DNA from: an uncultured Lachnospiraceae bacterium
Lineage (GTDB): Bacteria; Bacillota; Clostridia; Lachnospirales; Lachnospiraceae
Assembly: GCA_937965795.1 (NCBI GenBank)
Contig: CALCMD010000075.1
Span: forward strand, 1 to 56,033
DNA: 56,033 bases
Direction of reading: 5' to 3'
The notes beneath the pieces are model-generated. The model was given only the letters and a program-made list of their open reading frames with translations. It did not search any database and was not told where the DNA came from. Shown here one piece after another: positions 1 through 8,740 of this stretch. Positions within the stretch are counted from its first letter, which is position 1. Each line of letters opens with the position of its first letter. The position numbers and the translations under genes were made by a program.

Positions 1-177
1 GCAAGTTTACTTGCGGAGGATTGTCTTTTTCTGTTTGTATAGAGCGCTCAGCTCTAGCGAGACGGAGCAAAGCGGAGACGAGCTGGCACAGCGGAAAAAA
101 GAAGGCAAGAAGCAATGTCCGAGCAAGTTTACTTGCGGAGGATTGTCTTTTTCTGTTTGTATAGAGCGCTCAGCTCT
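1..177. repeat. 55-bp direct repeat, two copies
   Basis: An identical 55-base block occurs at 1-55 and again at 123-177, a period of 122 bases. Each copy begins with the palindrome GCAAGTTTACTTGC and ends with the small hairpin AGAGC-GCTCA-GCTCT. Only the second copy is followed by a T run, so it could weakly terminate transcription. I see no credible coding in the first 250 bases. The block could be the tail of a larger repeat array left of the window. Confidence 0.8.
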
Positions 178-215
178 TTTTTCGGGAATATTTTTTCTTT
201 TTCCTGCATATATTT

Positions 216-250
216 AGAGCAACAGTATTTCAGTACAGTTGCTCTTTTTT
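216..250 (+). terminator. Rho-independent terminator or attenuator just before the first gene
   Basis: AGAGCAAC (216-223) pairs perfectly with GTTGCTCT (238-245) and is followed by TTTTTT. The hairpin ends only about 17 bases before the ATG of the gene at 267, with the ribosome binding site in between. It either ends an upstream transcript or attenuates transcription into that gene. Confidence 0.75.
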
Positions 251-266
251 ACATGGAGGAAAGGCT

Positions 267-827
267 ATGAAGAAACGGAAATTCAGGAAATTTGCAGGAC
301 TTTTTTTGATGCTGCTGGCGGTTTTTGTACAGGGGATGGTATTTGAACGGGTACAGGGAGAAGAACCGGCATCTGTCGTTACCATAGGAGAAGTATCCGC
401 GATACTGGCGGAACCGGAAAATTTAGAGAAGGAGAGTGAAAGGGCAGTCATTATTGAAAATGCAAGGGCGGGACAGGTCATCAGGCGGACGCCAACCGTC
501 TATCTGCTGGAAGAGTCAAAAAGGGCTTATGTGCGGGCGATGATTTCTGTAAGCGGGCTGTCCGGAGGACAGGCCAAAAAAGTGCTGGGAAGTCTCGAAT
601 GGCCGCAGGGATGGAACTATAATCTGAAGGACGGATATTACTATTATAAAGATTCCATATCTGCCGGACAGCAGGTGCCTGTTTTTGAAAGCATACATAT
701 ACCGGAGGATTGGAAGAATCCGGGGAGGTTTCAGATTGATGTAAGAGTAGAAGTGGTACAGGCATCTTCCCTGACGCCCAAAATTGACGCAGAATGCCGG
801 ATTCTGGAGTGGATTTTGGCAGAATAA
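267..827 (+). CDS. Secreted camelysin/TasA-like (SipW-dependent type) protein
   Basis: 186 residues with a basic N-terminus and a hydrophobic stretch (about residues 10-24) that looks like a signal peptide. The remainder has an aromatic patch near residues 117-122 (YYYYKD), followed by a G-x-x-V-P-V-F strand region and a final beta-strand that resemble TasA/camelysin-type proteins exported through SipW-like signal peptidases. Those proteins form extracellular fibres or short surface proteins. The start follows a TGGAGGA site at about 253. No sipW-like gene lies in the window. The family call rests on pattern only, so 'secreted protein of unknown function' is the safe reading. Confidence 0.55.
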   Translation: MKKRKFRKFAGLFLMLLAVFVQGMVFERVQGEEPASVVTIGEVSAILAEPENLEKESERAVIIENARAGQVIRRTPTVYLLEESKRAYVRAMISVSGLSGGQAKKVLGSLEWPQGWNYNLKDGYYYYKDSISAGQQVPVFESIHIPEDWKNPGRFQIDVRVEVVQASSLTPKIDAECRILEWILAE

Positions 828-841
828 GGAAAGATTTTTTG

Positions 842-870
842 TTGACAATGGAAGGTTGGAAGCATAAGAT
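842..870 (+). promoter_or_regulatory. Predicted sigma-A promoter of lacZ
   Basis: TTGACA (842-847), a 17-base spacer and TAAGAT (865-870). It lies about 40 bases before the lacZ start and directly after the preceding gene. Confidence 0.65.
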
Positions 871-909
871 AGCAGGGATGAAGCGGTAAAAGACAAAGGA
901 GGAACCAGC

Positions 910-3900
910 ATGTGTATATTTGACTATGGAAAAGTAAAAGACCCGGAATATTTTTCCGAGGGGAGATGTGAAGCACACTCTGATCATGTGGTTTATGCTT
1001 CGTGGGAGGAATATAGGGAGAAAAAAAGCAGCTTTTACGTCTCACTGGATGGATTGTGGAAGTTTGCGTATGCGAGGAATTATGGACAGGCAGTTCCGGG
1101 ATTTGAGGCCCCGGCGTTTGATTGCAGCGGGTGGGATGACATTCGTGTTCCGGCGAGCATCCAGATGGAAGGATGGGATATTCCGCAGTATGTAAATGTC
1201 CAGTATCCGTGGGATGGCAGGGAAGAGATTGTTCCCGGTGAGATTCCTGAAAAGTTTAATCCGGTCGCCAGTTATGTCAAGGTATTCACCGTGCCGGAGC
1301 GTATGAAAAAGCACAGGCTGTTTCTTTCCTTCCAGGGGGCGGAAAGCGGACTGGCGGTGTGGATGAACGGGAATTTTGTAGGATATAGTGAGGACAGTTT
1401 TTCACCGTCGGATTTTGAGATCACTTCTTATGTGCGGGAAGGGAAAAATAAGCTGGCGGTGCAGGTGTTTAAATGGACCTCTTCGAGCTGGTGCGAGGAT
1501 CAGGATTTTTACCGGTTTTCTGGACTGCACCGGAGCGTGTATCTGTATGCAGTACCGGAAATTCATGTACAGGATATCAGGATTCAGACGCTTTTGGATG
1601 AAAAATATGAGAATGCCAGGCTGGATATCCGGCTGAAAATGGAATTTTCCGGGGAAGAAGAGAAAGGGAACGGAAAGCTTACGCTGACAGGAGAAAACGG
1701 GGAAGTTTTTTCGGTAACGGAAAGACTGGAGAAGGAGTGCAGCTTTTGTTATCCTGTGGCAGCGCCAAAGCTGTGGAGTGCGGAAACGCCGAACCTGTAT
1801 GAGCTGAAGATTGAAATTACGGACGGAGAAGGAAATTTGCAGGAGTGTATGGCGCAGAAGGTCGGCTTCCGGAAGTTTGAGATGAAGAATGCCATCATGT
1901 GTCTGAACGGAAAAAGAATCGTCTTTAAAGGGGTGAACCGCCATGAGTTCAGCTCCAAAACGGGACGCACGGTATCCAAAGAAGAATTGATAAAAGACAT
2001 CGTGACGATGAAGCAGAATAATATCAATGCGATCCGTACCTGCCATTATCCCAACAGTTCGGCGCTGTATGAATTGTGCGATACGTACGGCCTGTATCTG
2101 ATTGCCGAAAACAATCTGGAATCTCACGGAAGCTGGGAACACATTGAACGGGGAAAAGCAGGCGTCGAAGCGGCAGTACCGGGTGACCGGGCGGAATGGG
2201 AGCCGATGATGCTGGACCGGGTGAACTCCTGTTATCAGAGAGATAAGAACCATCCGTCTATCCTGATCTGGTCCTGCGGGAACGAGTCTTTTGGCGGCAG
2301 CGTGATTAAGCATATGTCAGACCGCTTTCACGAGCTGGATGACACGAGACTGGTTCACTATGAGGGAATCTTTCATGACAGACGCTACAATGATACCAGT
2401 GATATGGAGAGTCATATGTATTCTTCCGTGGAGACGATCAAAGAATTTCTGGCACATGACAGGAGCAAGCCTTTTCTGTCATGTGAATATGCACATGCGA
2501 TGGGAAATTCCTGTGGAGCCATGAACAAATATACGGAGCTGGCAGATACAGACCCCTCCTATCAGGGCGGCTTTCTGTGGGATTATATTGACCAGTCCAT
2601 CCGGAAAAAGAACCGTTACGGAGAAGTTTTCCAGGCATATGGAGGAGACTTTGGGGAGCGTCCTACGGATTATAACTTTAGCGGGAATGGAATTGTTTAC
2701 GGCGGAGAACGGGAAGAATCGCCCAAGATGCCTTCGGTAAAATATAATTATCAGGGAATTGACGTCCGGTTTGCAGATGATGCGGTCTGCATAAAAAACA
2801 AGAACCTGTTTTTGAATACATCTGCGTATCAATGCACCGTGAAGCTGGAACGGGAGGGAGAGCTGCTGGCATGTGCCCGCCTGGAAACAGACGTGGAACC
2901 GCTCTCGGAAAAAACGTATCCTCTGCCGGTTGAAAGAGCCGTGCGTCCGGGCGAGTACGTCGTGACGGTTTCTTTTACGCTGCGGGAGGACACGCTGTGG
3001 GCACGGGCAGGACACGAGGTGGCATTCGGACAGACAAGCTATGAGATTGAAAAAGAAGAAGAGCGCCATACAGGAAAATTCCGGGTCATTCATGGAAAGC
3101 TGAATACTGGCGTACAGGGAGAGCATTTCAGCGTACTTTTTTCAAATCTGAACGGCGGACTGGCGTCGTACCGCTATGGCGGAAAAGAGATGATTGAAAA
3201 GATTCCCATGCCGAATTTCTGGCGTGCGCCGACAGATAACGATACGGGGAATCAGATGCCTCAGCGCTACGCCCAGTGGAAAACGGCGAGCCTGTATCTT
3301 ACCCATAAATCCTTTGGAACATTTTCTGAAAGGGAGCCGCAGGTGACAGAAACAGCGGAAAGTGTCAGCGTGACCTTCTGTTATGGAATGCCGACGATTC
3401 CTCAGACCGAGTGTTTTCTGACGTATCAGGTCTACGGAGACGGCGCTGTGCAGGTGAAGCTTTCTTATGATCCGGTAAAAGAGCTGGGGGATATGCCGGA
3501 ATTTGGCGTGATGTTCCGGCTGAGTGCAGACTATGACCATGTGAAATGGTATGGTTATGGGCCGCAGGAAACTTATGCAGACCGTTTACAGGGAGCAAAG
3601 CTGGGGATTTTTGAAAATCAGGTAAAAGACAACCTGGCGAAATACCTGGTTCCACAGGAATGCGGAAGTAAAATGGGCGTCCGCTGGGCCGAAGTGACGG
3701 ACTATCGGGGCCGGGGCATGAAATTCTGGGGAAAAGACCTTATGTTTTCCGCATTGCCTTACACACCGCATGAACTGGAGAACGCGGGGCACGCATATGA
3801 GCTTCCAGACGTGCATTACACGGCGGTTCGCGTGGCGAAGGCACAGATGGGAGTCGGGGGCGATGACAGTTGGGGAGCCAGGACGCATCCGGAGTTCCTT

Positions 3901-3951
3901 CTGGAAGTGAAAAAGCCGATGGAATTTTCTTTCTTTTTCTGCGGAATTTAG
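910..3951 (+). CDS. lacZ: Beta-galactosidase, glycoside hydrolase family 2, LacZ type
   Basis: 1013 residues, close to the 1024 of Escherichia coli LacZ. It hydrolyses terminal beta-galactosides such as lactose, probably in the cytoplasm because no signal peptide is seen. Domain order fits the family: N-terminal sugar-binding domain, immunoglobulin-like domain, TIM barrel, second immunoglobulin-like domain and the large C-terminal Bgal_small_N domain. The acid/base Glu is E459 in SCGNES, and the nucleophile is E526 in LSCEYAHAMGNS. The start is set by AAAGGAGGAACCAGC just upstream. No permease is adjacent. A PHP phosphatase follows after 65 bases, so the two may be cotranscribed. Confidence 0.95.
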   Translation: MCIFDYGKVKDPEYFSEGRCEAHSDHVVYASWEEYREKKSSFYVSLDGLWKFAYARNYGQAVPGFEAPAFDCSGWDDIRVPASIQMEGWDIPQYVNVQYPWDGREEIVPGEIPEKFNPVASYVKVFTVPERMKKHRLFLSFQGAESGLAVWMNGNFVGYSEDSFSPSDFEITSYVREGKNKLAVQVFKWTSSSWCEDQDFYRFSGLHRSVYLYAVPEIHVQDIRIQTLLDEKYENARLDIRLKMEFSGEEEKGNGKLTLTGENGEVFSVTERLEKECSFCYPVAAPKLWSAETPNLYELKIEITDGEGNLQECMAQKVGFRKFEMKNAIMCLNGKRIVFKGVNRHEFSSKTGRTVSKEELIKDIVTMKQNNINAIRTCHYPNSSALYELCDTYGLYLIAENNLESHGSWEHIERGKAGVEAAVPGDRAEWEPMMLDRVNSCYQRDKNHPSILIWSCGNESFGGSVIKHMSDRFHELDDTRLVHYEGIFHDRRYNDTSDMESHMYSSVETIKEFLAHDRSKPFLSCEYAHAMGNSCGAMNKYTELADTDPSYQGGFLWDYIDQSIRKKNRYGEVFQAYGGDFGERPTDYNFSGNGIVYGGEREESPKMPSVKYNYQGIDVRFADDAVCIKNKNLFLNTSAYQCTVKLEREGELLACARLETDVEPLSEKTYPLPVERAVRPGEYVVTVSFTLREDTLWARAGHEVAFGQTSYEIEKEEERHTGKFRVIHGKLNTGVQGEHFSVLFSNLNGGLASYRYGGKEMIEKIPMPNFWRAPTDNDTGNQMPQRYAQWKTASLYLTHKSFGTFSEREPQVTETAESVSVTFCYGMPTIPQTECFLTYQVYGDGAVQVKLSYDPVKELGDMPEFGVMFRLSADYDHVKWYGYGPQETYADRLQGAKLGIFENQVKDNLAKYLVPQECGSKMGVRWAEVTDYRGRGMKFWGKDLMFSALPYTPHELENAGHAYELPDVHYTAVRVAKAQMGVGGDDSWGARTHPEFLLEVKKPMEFSFFFCGI

Positions 3952-4016
3952 AAAGGAGATTTTGAAATTTTCCAAAAAAAGCGCTGTTTTGATAAGAAAA
4001 AAGGAGATACGGGAAG

Positions 4017-4751
4017 ATGAAATACGTTTTAGATTCACATACGCATACCCTTGCCAGCGGACACGCTTACAGTACCCTGCATGAGATGGCAAGGGAGGCG
4101 GCCAAGAAAGGGCTGGAGCTTCTGGGAATCACAGAGCATTCCATGACGCTGCCGGGGGCCTGCCATGAATTTTATTTTCAGAATATGCGGATGCTCCCAC
4201 GGGAAATGTACGGCATACAGGTCATGCACGGGGCGGAGGTCAATATCACCGGGTATGACGGGAGCCTGGATATGGAGGATTCACTGATGAAAAAGCTGGA
4301 CGTGGTGATTGCAAGTCTCCATACGCCCTGCATCAGGCCGGGAACAAGGGAAGAAAATACACAGGCTTTGCTGTATGCCATGAAGAATCCCTATGTGAAT
4401 ATTATCGGGCATCCGGATGACAGCCGTTATCCGGTCGACTATGAAAGGCTGGTAAAGGCGGCAAAGGAACAGCATGTGCTCCTGGAACTGAATAACACCT
4501 CGCTTCACCCGAAAAGCTCCAGGCAGAATGCCAGGCCGAATGACCGCATCATGCTGAAGCTGTGTATGGAATATGAAACGCCGGTAATTCTGGGAAGCGA
4601 CGCCCATACGCAGGAGGATATCGGAAACCACAGCTATCTTGATCCACTTTTAGAGAGCCTGCATTTTCCGGAGGAGCTGATCGTCAACCGCTCGGTAGAG
4701 GAGTATCAGAAATACATTAACCGGTATCGCCAGACAGAAACTTCGTTTTGA
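4017..4751 (+). CDS. PHP-domain phosphatase, YcdX-like
   Basis: 244 residues of the PHP (polymerase and histidinol phosphatase) family, metal-dependent phosphoesterases with a distorted TIM barrel. Metal ligand motifs are visible in order: HTHT near residue 8, GITEHS, HGAEVN, SLHTP, GHPDD and GSDAH near the C-terminus. YcdX-type members are cytoplasmic trinuclear zinc phosphatases. The natural substrate is not evident here. Start chosen from AAAGGAGATACGGGAAG before ATG. It follows lacZ closely. Confidence 0.88.
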   Translation: MKYVLDSHTHTLASGHAYSTLHEMAREAAKKGLELLGITEHSMTLPGACHEFYFQNMRMLPREMYGIQVMHGAEVNITGYDGSLDMEDSLMKKLDVVIASLHTPCIRPGTREENTQALLYAMKNPYVNIIGHPDDSRYPVDYERLVKAAKEQHVLLELNNTSLHPKSSRQNARPNDRIMLKLCMEYETPVILGSDAHTQEDIGNHSYLDPLLESLHFPEELIVNRSVEEYQKYINRYRQTETSF

Positions 4752-4811
4752 TTTTTCGCAATGCAAAAACCGGGGACATCCGGAGCTGTGCTTGTACGGA
4801 AAATATGTGTC

Positions 4812-4840
4812 TTTACACTAAAACTTTAGTGTGGTAAAAT
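4812..4840 (+). promoter_or_regulatory. Promoter with an internal perfect palindrome (likely YerC operator)
   Basis: TTTACA (4812-4817), a 17-base spacer and TAAAAT (4835-4840) form a near-consensus promoter. The perfect 18-base palindrome ACACTAAAACTTTAGTGT (4815-4832) overlaps the -35 end and fills the spacer, where a bound repressor would block polymerase. The gene downstream encodes a TrpR-like DNA-binding protein, so autoregulation is likely. Confidence 0.7.
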
Positions 4841-4880
4841 AGTTCATCAGAGGACATTATCTGTCACATTGGAGGTAAGC

Positions 4881-5177
4881 ATGAGCAAAAAGATCAGAAC
4901 AGAATCGGTGGACCATTTGTTTGAAGCAATTTTGAACTTGAAAAATAAAGAGGAATGTTATCTTTTCTTTGAAGATGTATGTACGGTAAATGAATTGCTT
5001 TCATTTTCGCAGCGTTTTGAGGTGGCGAAGATGCTGAGGGAGAAAAAGACGTACCTGGAAATTGCAGAGAAGACAGGGGCGTCTACAGCGACCATCAGCC
5101 GTGTAAACCGCTCCCTGAATTATGGCAATGACGGATATGAGATGGTGTTCAATCGTATGGAAGGAAAGGAATCATAG
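4881..5177 (+). CDS. TrpR-like repressor of the YerC/YecD family
   Basis: 98 residues with the TrpR-family helical fold pattern: E-E-C-Y-L-F-F-E-D-V-C, L-S-F-S-Q-R-F, then a helix-turn-helix at about residues 61-81 (YLEIAEKTGASTATISRVNR). YerC/YecD proteins are small dimeric transcription regulators of mostly unknown ligand. The ATG at 4881 follows GGAGGTAAGC with ideal spacing. An in-frame TTG at 4869 overlaps that ribosome binding site and is not used. The promoter contains a palindrome that is probably its own operator. Confidence 0.85.
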   Translation: MSKKIRTESVDHLFEAILNLKNKEECYLFFEDVCTVNELLSFSQRFEVAKMLREKKTYLEIAEKTGASTATISRVNRSLNYGNDGYEMVFNRMEGKES

Positions 5178-5218
5178 TCTTTTACGGCCATCAGTCACGG
5201 AACTGAAAACGGAAGATG

Positions 5219-5806
5219 CTATGAGGTGGGCAGTTGATCGATCAGCTTTTCGATCAACTGCTTTTTTACATAGACATCGAAGCTCAGCATACAGATAAAA
5301 GAAAAGAGCTGAAGAAATTCCTGATCTTTTTTTGCTTCCGCAAAGGTACATTTTGAAGTATTGTATTTGTCTACGATGTCTTTTGTCAGTTTTTCGGCCT
5401 GACGTTTTTCCAGACTGAACACTTCATTATAAATGGACTCGATATTGAAATCTTCCCCGCTGTTGAAAAATTTCTCTGTAATCGGGTTCATCAATCCCTG
5501 AATGTCTGTGATGGAAAGGATTCCTTTGAAATAGTAGATGAAAATCATAACCAGCAGATGCTCTTTTGAGTACTTCTTCTTATTCGGCGGCGGAAGGAGC
5601 TTGTTTTTGGCATAATTGTTGATCATGGTTTTTGTCAGAATTTTATCCTCCGAGTGACGCTTGGAGGAGGAAAGGTGGGAATCCATAAAGGTGGTCACCT
5701 GGTCCATATACAAATCAATATTTGGAATCTCGTTCGGTTTGATATATTCAATCTGAGAAAGATAGTCTAAAATGTTTTTTAACATTTCTTTGGAATCAAT
5801 GGTCAT
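5219..5806 (-). CDS. DUF1836 domain protein
   Basis: About 195 residues. The N-terminal half matches the DUF1836 pattern: residues near L-T-K-T-M-I-N-N-Y-A-K, then L-L-P-P-P-N-K-K-K-Y-S and a hydrophobic helix, a layout like a MerR-type winged helix. The family is common in Firmicutes and its function is unknown; a DNA-binding role is inferred. I chose ATG at 5806, which follows AAGGGG by 8 bases. The in-frame GTG at 5815 overlaps that site. Its 3' end carries the terminator of the convergent yerC gene. Confidence 0.8.
   Translation of the reverse strand: MTIDSKEMLKNILDYLSQIEYIKPNEIPNIDLYMDQVTTFMDSHLSSSKRHSEDKILTKTMINNYAKNKLLPPPNKKKYSKEHLLVMIFIYYFKGILSITDIQGLMNPITEKFFNSGEDFNIESIYNEVFSLEKRQAEKLTKDIVDKYNTSKCTFAEAKKDQEFLQLFSFICMLSFDVYVKKQLIEKLIDQLPTS
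5230..5267 (+). terminator. Rho-independent terminator of yerC inside the convergent gene
   Basis: GCAGTTGATCGA (5230-5241) pairs perfectly with TCGATCAACTGC (5250-5261) across an 8-base loop and is followed by TTTTTT. It lies within the last codons of the DUF1836 gene on the minus strand, so the two genes share this DNA. Confidence 0.85.
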
Positions 5807-5860
5807 GTTGTTCACCCCTTATATTGTGTTGTGTGTGTCTTGGAAGCATGTCTATACTAT

Positions 5861-5889
5861 AGTATAAGGTTTTAAAAACCAGATGACAA
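5861..5889 (-). promoter_or_regulatory. Predicted promoter of the DUF1836 gene
   Basis: On the minus strand TTGTCA (5884-5889), a 17-base spacer and TATACT (5861-5866). The spacing is ideal and the site sits about 55 bases before the start codon. It is nearly back-to-back with the pcrA promoter region, where TATAAT lies at 5929-5934 on the plus strand. Confidence 0.7.
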
Positions 5890-5967
5890 GCATTTTCTTT
5901 AAAGGATGACAAAAAAAGCAGGATGGGATATAATTGGAGTATTATAAGAAAGGCTGGATTTTAAACT

Positions 5968-8175
5968 ATGAGTATTTATGATTCCATGAATGACAGGCAG
6001 AGAGAGGCAGTATTTCACACGGAAGGGCCGCTTTTGATTCTGGCGGGAGCCGGTTCGGGAAAGACCCGTGTGCTGACGCACAGAGTGGCTTATCTGATCG
6101 AGGAGCAGGGGGTAAATCCGTGGAATATTCTGGCAATTACCTTTACCAATAAAGCGGCGGGAGAGATGCGGGACAGAGTTGACCAGTTGGTGACTTTCGG
6201 GGCGGAAAGCGTCTGGGTGGCGACCTTTCACTCGACCTGCGTGCGTATTTTGAGACGCTACATCGACCGCCTGGGATTTGATCATAACTTTACGATTTAT
6301 GACAGCGACGATCAGAAAACGCTGATGAAGGACATTTGTAAGAGACTTCAGATCGATACAAAGACTTATAAAGAGAAAGCGATCCTGGGTGCGATCTCAT
6401 CTGCAAAGGACGAATTGATCGGCCCGGAGGAATATGAGCTGAACAATATGGCGGATTTCGGAAAGCGGAAGATTGCAGCGGCATACAAGGAATATCAGAA
6501 GCAGTTAAGGAATAACAACGCATTGGATTTTGATGATCTGATTGTCAAGACGGTGGAACTGTTTCAGATGAATCCGGATATTCTGGACGCATATCAGGAG
6601 CGTTTTAAGTATATTATGGTGGATGAATACCAGGATACAAATACGGCGCAGTTTCGGCTGATCAGCCTGCTTGCCTCCAAATATCAGAATCTGTGTGTGG
6701 TGGGAGATGATGACCAGTCGATTTATAAATTCCGGGGGGCGAATATCGGAAATATCCTGAATTTTGAGAGCGTGTTTCCAAATGCAAGGACGATCAAGCT
6801 GGAGCAGAATTATCGTTCGACCCAGACGATTCTGGATGCGGCGAATCATGTTATTCAGAATAATGTAGGAAGAAAGAGGAAAACCCTGTGGACGGCAAAT
6901 GGAAACGGAACACCCATCATTTATCAGCAGTTTATGACTGCCTATGAGGAGGCGGAATATATTGCCGGGGAGATCACAAAAAAAGTCGGGGAGGGGGAAT
7001 ATCGCTACAATGACTGTGCGATTCTTTACCGTACCAATGCCCAGTCCCGTTTGTTTGAAGAAAAATTCCTGCTGGCGAATATTCCGTATAAGATCATCGG
7101 GGGCATCAATTTCTATGCCAGAAAGGAGATTAAGGACTTGCTGGCCTATCTGAAAACGGTAGATAATGCCAAAGATGACCTGGCGGTCAGGCGCATCATT
7201 AATGTGCCGAAAAGAGGAATCGGCGCTACGACGCTGGCAAAGGTGCAGGATTATGCTGCGGAACATGCAATCAGTTTTTATAACGCTCTGCGGGCTGCGG
7301 AGGAAATTCCGTCTCTGGGGCGCAGCGCGGCAAAGGTCAGACCCTTTGTGACTTTCATCCAGACCCTGCGCACACAGCAGGAGTATTTTTCCGTGGAGGA
7401 GCTTTTAAAGGAAATCATCGAGCAGACAGGATATGTGAAAGAGCTGGAAGCTGAGGATACGGAGGAAGCAAGGGCAAGAATTGAAAATATCGATGAATTG
7501 ATCTCGAAAGTGGCTTCTTATGAGGAAGAGGCGGAGAATCCGACGCTTAGCGGATTTCTGGAGGAAGTGGCGCTCGTGGCGGACATTGACAATCTGGAGG
7601 AGGACAGCGACCGGGTGCTGCTGATGACGCTTCACAGCGCTAAGGGGCTGGAATTTCCCAATGTCTATATGGCCGGCATGGAGGATGGCATTTTTCCAAG
7701 CTACATGACGATTATTTCGGAAGACCCGTCAGATATCGAGGAGGAAAGACGTCTTTGTTATGTGGGGATCACCAGAGCGAAGCGTCAGCTTACGATTACC
7801 AGCGCCAGGACACGCATGATTCGGGGAGAAACACAGTATAATAAAGTGTCCCGTTTTGTGCAGGAGATACCACGGGAGCTGGTACAGGTAGGCAATACGA
7901 TCAAACCGAAGGTGCAGGAGCTGCCGAAACAGACGGCATACATACAGGCGAAACAGGCGTTTCAGGCAAAGGCGTTTGAGCCAAAGCAGTATAAAGTCAC
8001 GAAGGCGGACAAGCTGGAGTATGGCGTGGGAGACCGGGTGAAACATATAAAATTTGGCGTGGGAACGGTGGAACATATTGCAGAGGGCGGCAAGGATTAC
8101 GAGGTTACCGTGAATTTTGAACGGGCAGGAGTTAAAAAGATGTTTGCGGTTTTTGCAAAATTGAAAAAAGCATAG
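5968..8175 (+). CDS. pcrA: ATP-dependent DNA helicase PcrA (UvrD/Rep family)
   Basis: 735 residues, the usual size of Gram-positive PcrA. It is a 3'-5' superfamily 1A helicase for nucleotide excision repair, replication of rolling-circle plasmids and removal of RecA or polymerase from DNA. Motifs in order: Walker A GAGSGKT (27-33), TFTNKAAGEMRDR, VDEYQD (218-223), GDDDQSIYKFRGA, LMTLHSAKGLEF and VGITRAKR. The C-terminal tail VGDRVKHIKFGVGTV matches the Tudor-like RNA polymerase-binding domain of PcrA. TATAAT at 5929-5934 is a probable -10 element. A ribosome binding site is only weakly visible (AGAAAGG). Confidence 0.96.
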   Translation: MSIYDSMNDRQREAVFHTEGPLLILAGAGSGKTRVLTHRVAYLIEEQGVNPWNILAITFTNKAAGEMRDRVDQLVTFGAESVWVATFHSTCVRILRRYIDRLGFDHNFTIYDSDDQKTLMKDICKRLQIDTKTYKEKAILGAISSAKDELIGPEEYELNNMADFGKRKIAAAYKEYQKQLRNNNALDFDDLIVKTVELFQMNPDILDAYQERFKYIMVDEYQDTNTAQFRLISLLASKYQNLCVVGDDDQSIYKFRGANIGNILNFESVFPNARTIKLEQNYRSTQTILDAANHVIQNNVGRKRKTLWTANGNGTPIIYQQFMTAYEEAEYIAGEITKKVGEGEYRYNDCAILYRTNAQSRLFEEKFLLANIPYKIIGGINFYARKEIKDLLAYLKTVDNAKDDLAVRRIINVPKRGIGATTLAKVQDYAAEHAISFYNALRAAEEIPSLGRSAAKVRPFVTFIQTLRTQQEYFSVEELLKEIIEQTGYVKELEAEDTEEARARIENIDELISKVASYEEEAENPTLSGFLEEVALVADIDNLEEDSDRVLLMTLHSAKGLEFPNVYMAGMEDGIFPSYMTIISEDPSDIEEERRLCYVGITRAKRQLTITSARTRMIRGETQYNKVSRFVQEIPRELVQVGNTIKPKVQELPKQTAYIQAKQAFQAKAFEPKQYKVTKADKLEYGVGDRVKHIKFGVGTVEHIAEGGKDYEVTVNFERAGVKKMFAVFAKLKKA

Positions 8176-8230
8176 CAAATTTTCAATGGATTTGCGAATG
8201 TTACTGTGAACGAAGTGCACAGTAACAAAT
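8176..8230. repeat. Inverted repeats downstream of pcrA
   Basis: GTTACTGTG (8200-8208) pairs with CACAGTAAC (8218-8226), and GCAAAT (8175-8180) pairs with ATTTGC (8190-8195). Neither is followed by a real T run on the plus strand. They may stabilise the end of the pcrA message or act as a weak terminator. Confidence 0.5.
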
Positions 8231-8342
8231 TTCACGGAGAATGTGAGAAAACGTGGATTTTCTATAGTAATATTTTCTTTTTGGTGTTATACTATGGAAA
8301 AGAATTGATATCATAAGGTGTCTTAGAAAGGATGTGCAGATT

Positions 8343-8609
8343 ATGAATAAGTGGGAAGATTTTTTCTCGGCATTGCAGAAGAAAGAGGAAGAGGATAAGA
8401 AAAATACAGTGCTCTGGGCGTTGGCGATCGTCGGCGTGGTAGCTGCCGTGGCAGCGATCGCATATGGCGTTTACCGTTATTTTACACCGGATTATCTGGA
8501 AGATTTCGAGGATGACTTTGAGGATGATTTCGACGATTATTTTGATGATGAGGACGAAAAAGATTCCGGAAAGGCTGAGGATAAGAAAGAAGAAAGCGAC
8601 GCTGAGTAA
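8343..8609 (+). CDS. Small membrane protein with acidic tail
   Basis: 88 residues. A charged N-terminus (residues 1-21) is followed by one hydrophobic segment (about 22-44) and then an extremely acidic tail made of Asp/Glu-Phe/Tyr repeats. Topology is probably N-in with one membrane span. I do not recognise a named family; similar small proteins occur beside pcrA in Lachnospiraceae. The ATG at 8343 fits AAAGGA at 8327; a GTG at 8334 in the same frame is too close to that site. Confidence 0.65.
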   Translation: MNKWEDFFSALQKKEEEDKKNTVLWALAIVGVVAAVAAIAYGVYRYFTPDYLEDFEDDFEDDFDDYFDDEDEKDSGKAEDKKEESDAE

Positions 8610-8633
8610 CAGAGAATACAGAGAAATGAAAAT

Positions 8634-8667
8634 GGAAGGGCAGATGCCGTGGGGCACCTGCCTTCCT
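8634..8667 (+). terminator. Possible imperfect terminator hairpin
   Basis: GGAAGGGCAGATGCC pairs imperfectly with GGCACCTGCCTTCC across a short loop. The following bases are only moderately T-rich. It lies between the small membrane protein and rlmD. Confidence 0.45.
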
Positions 8668-8740
8668 TGACTTCTTGTGTTTTCGTATATGGCGTCAGGC
8701 TGTTTTCAGAAATCGGATGTTTCTGTGTGAGGAGGAAAAA

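Noticed and set aside
11..217. 68-codon plus-strand open frame at the window start
   Set aside because: It runs through the 55-bp direct repeat and its hairpins, has no ribosome binding site and no protein-like pattern.
1402..2313. 303-codon minus-strand open frame inside lacZ
   Set aside because: It is the antisense of strongly conserved catalytic-domain codons of lacZ, with no start signal.
6505..7266. 253-codon minus-strand open frame inside pcrA
   Set aside because: It lies opposite conserved helicase motifs and shows no family pattern or ribosome binding site.
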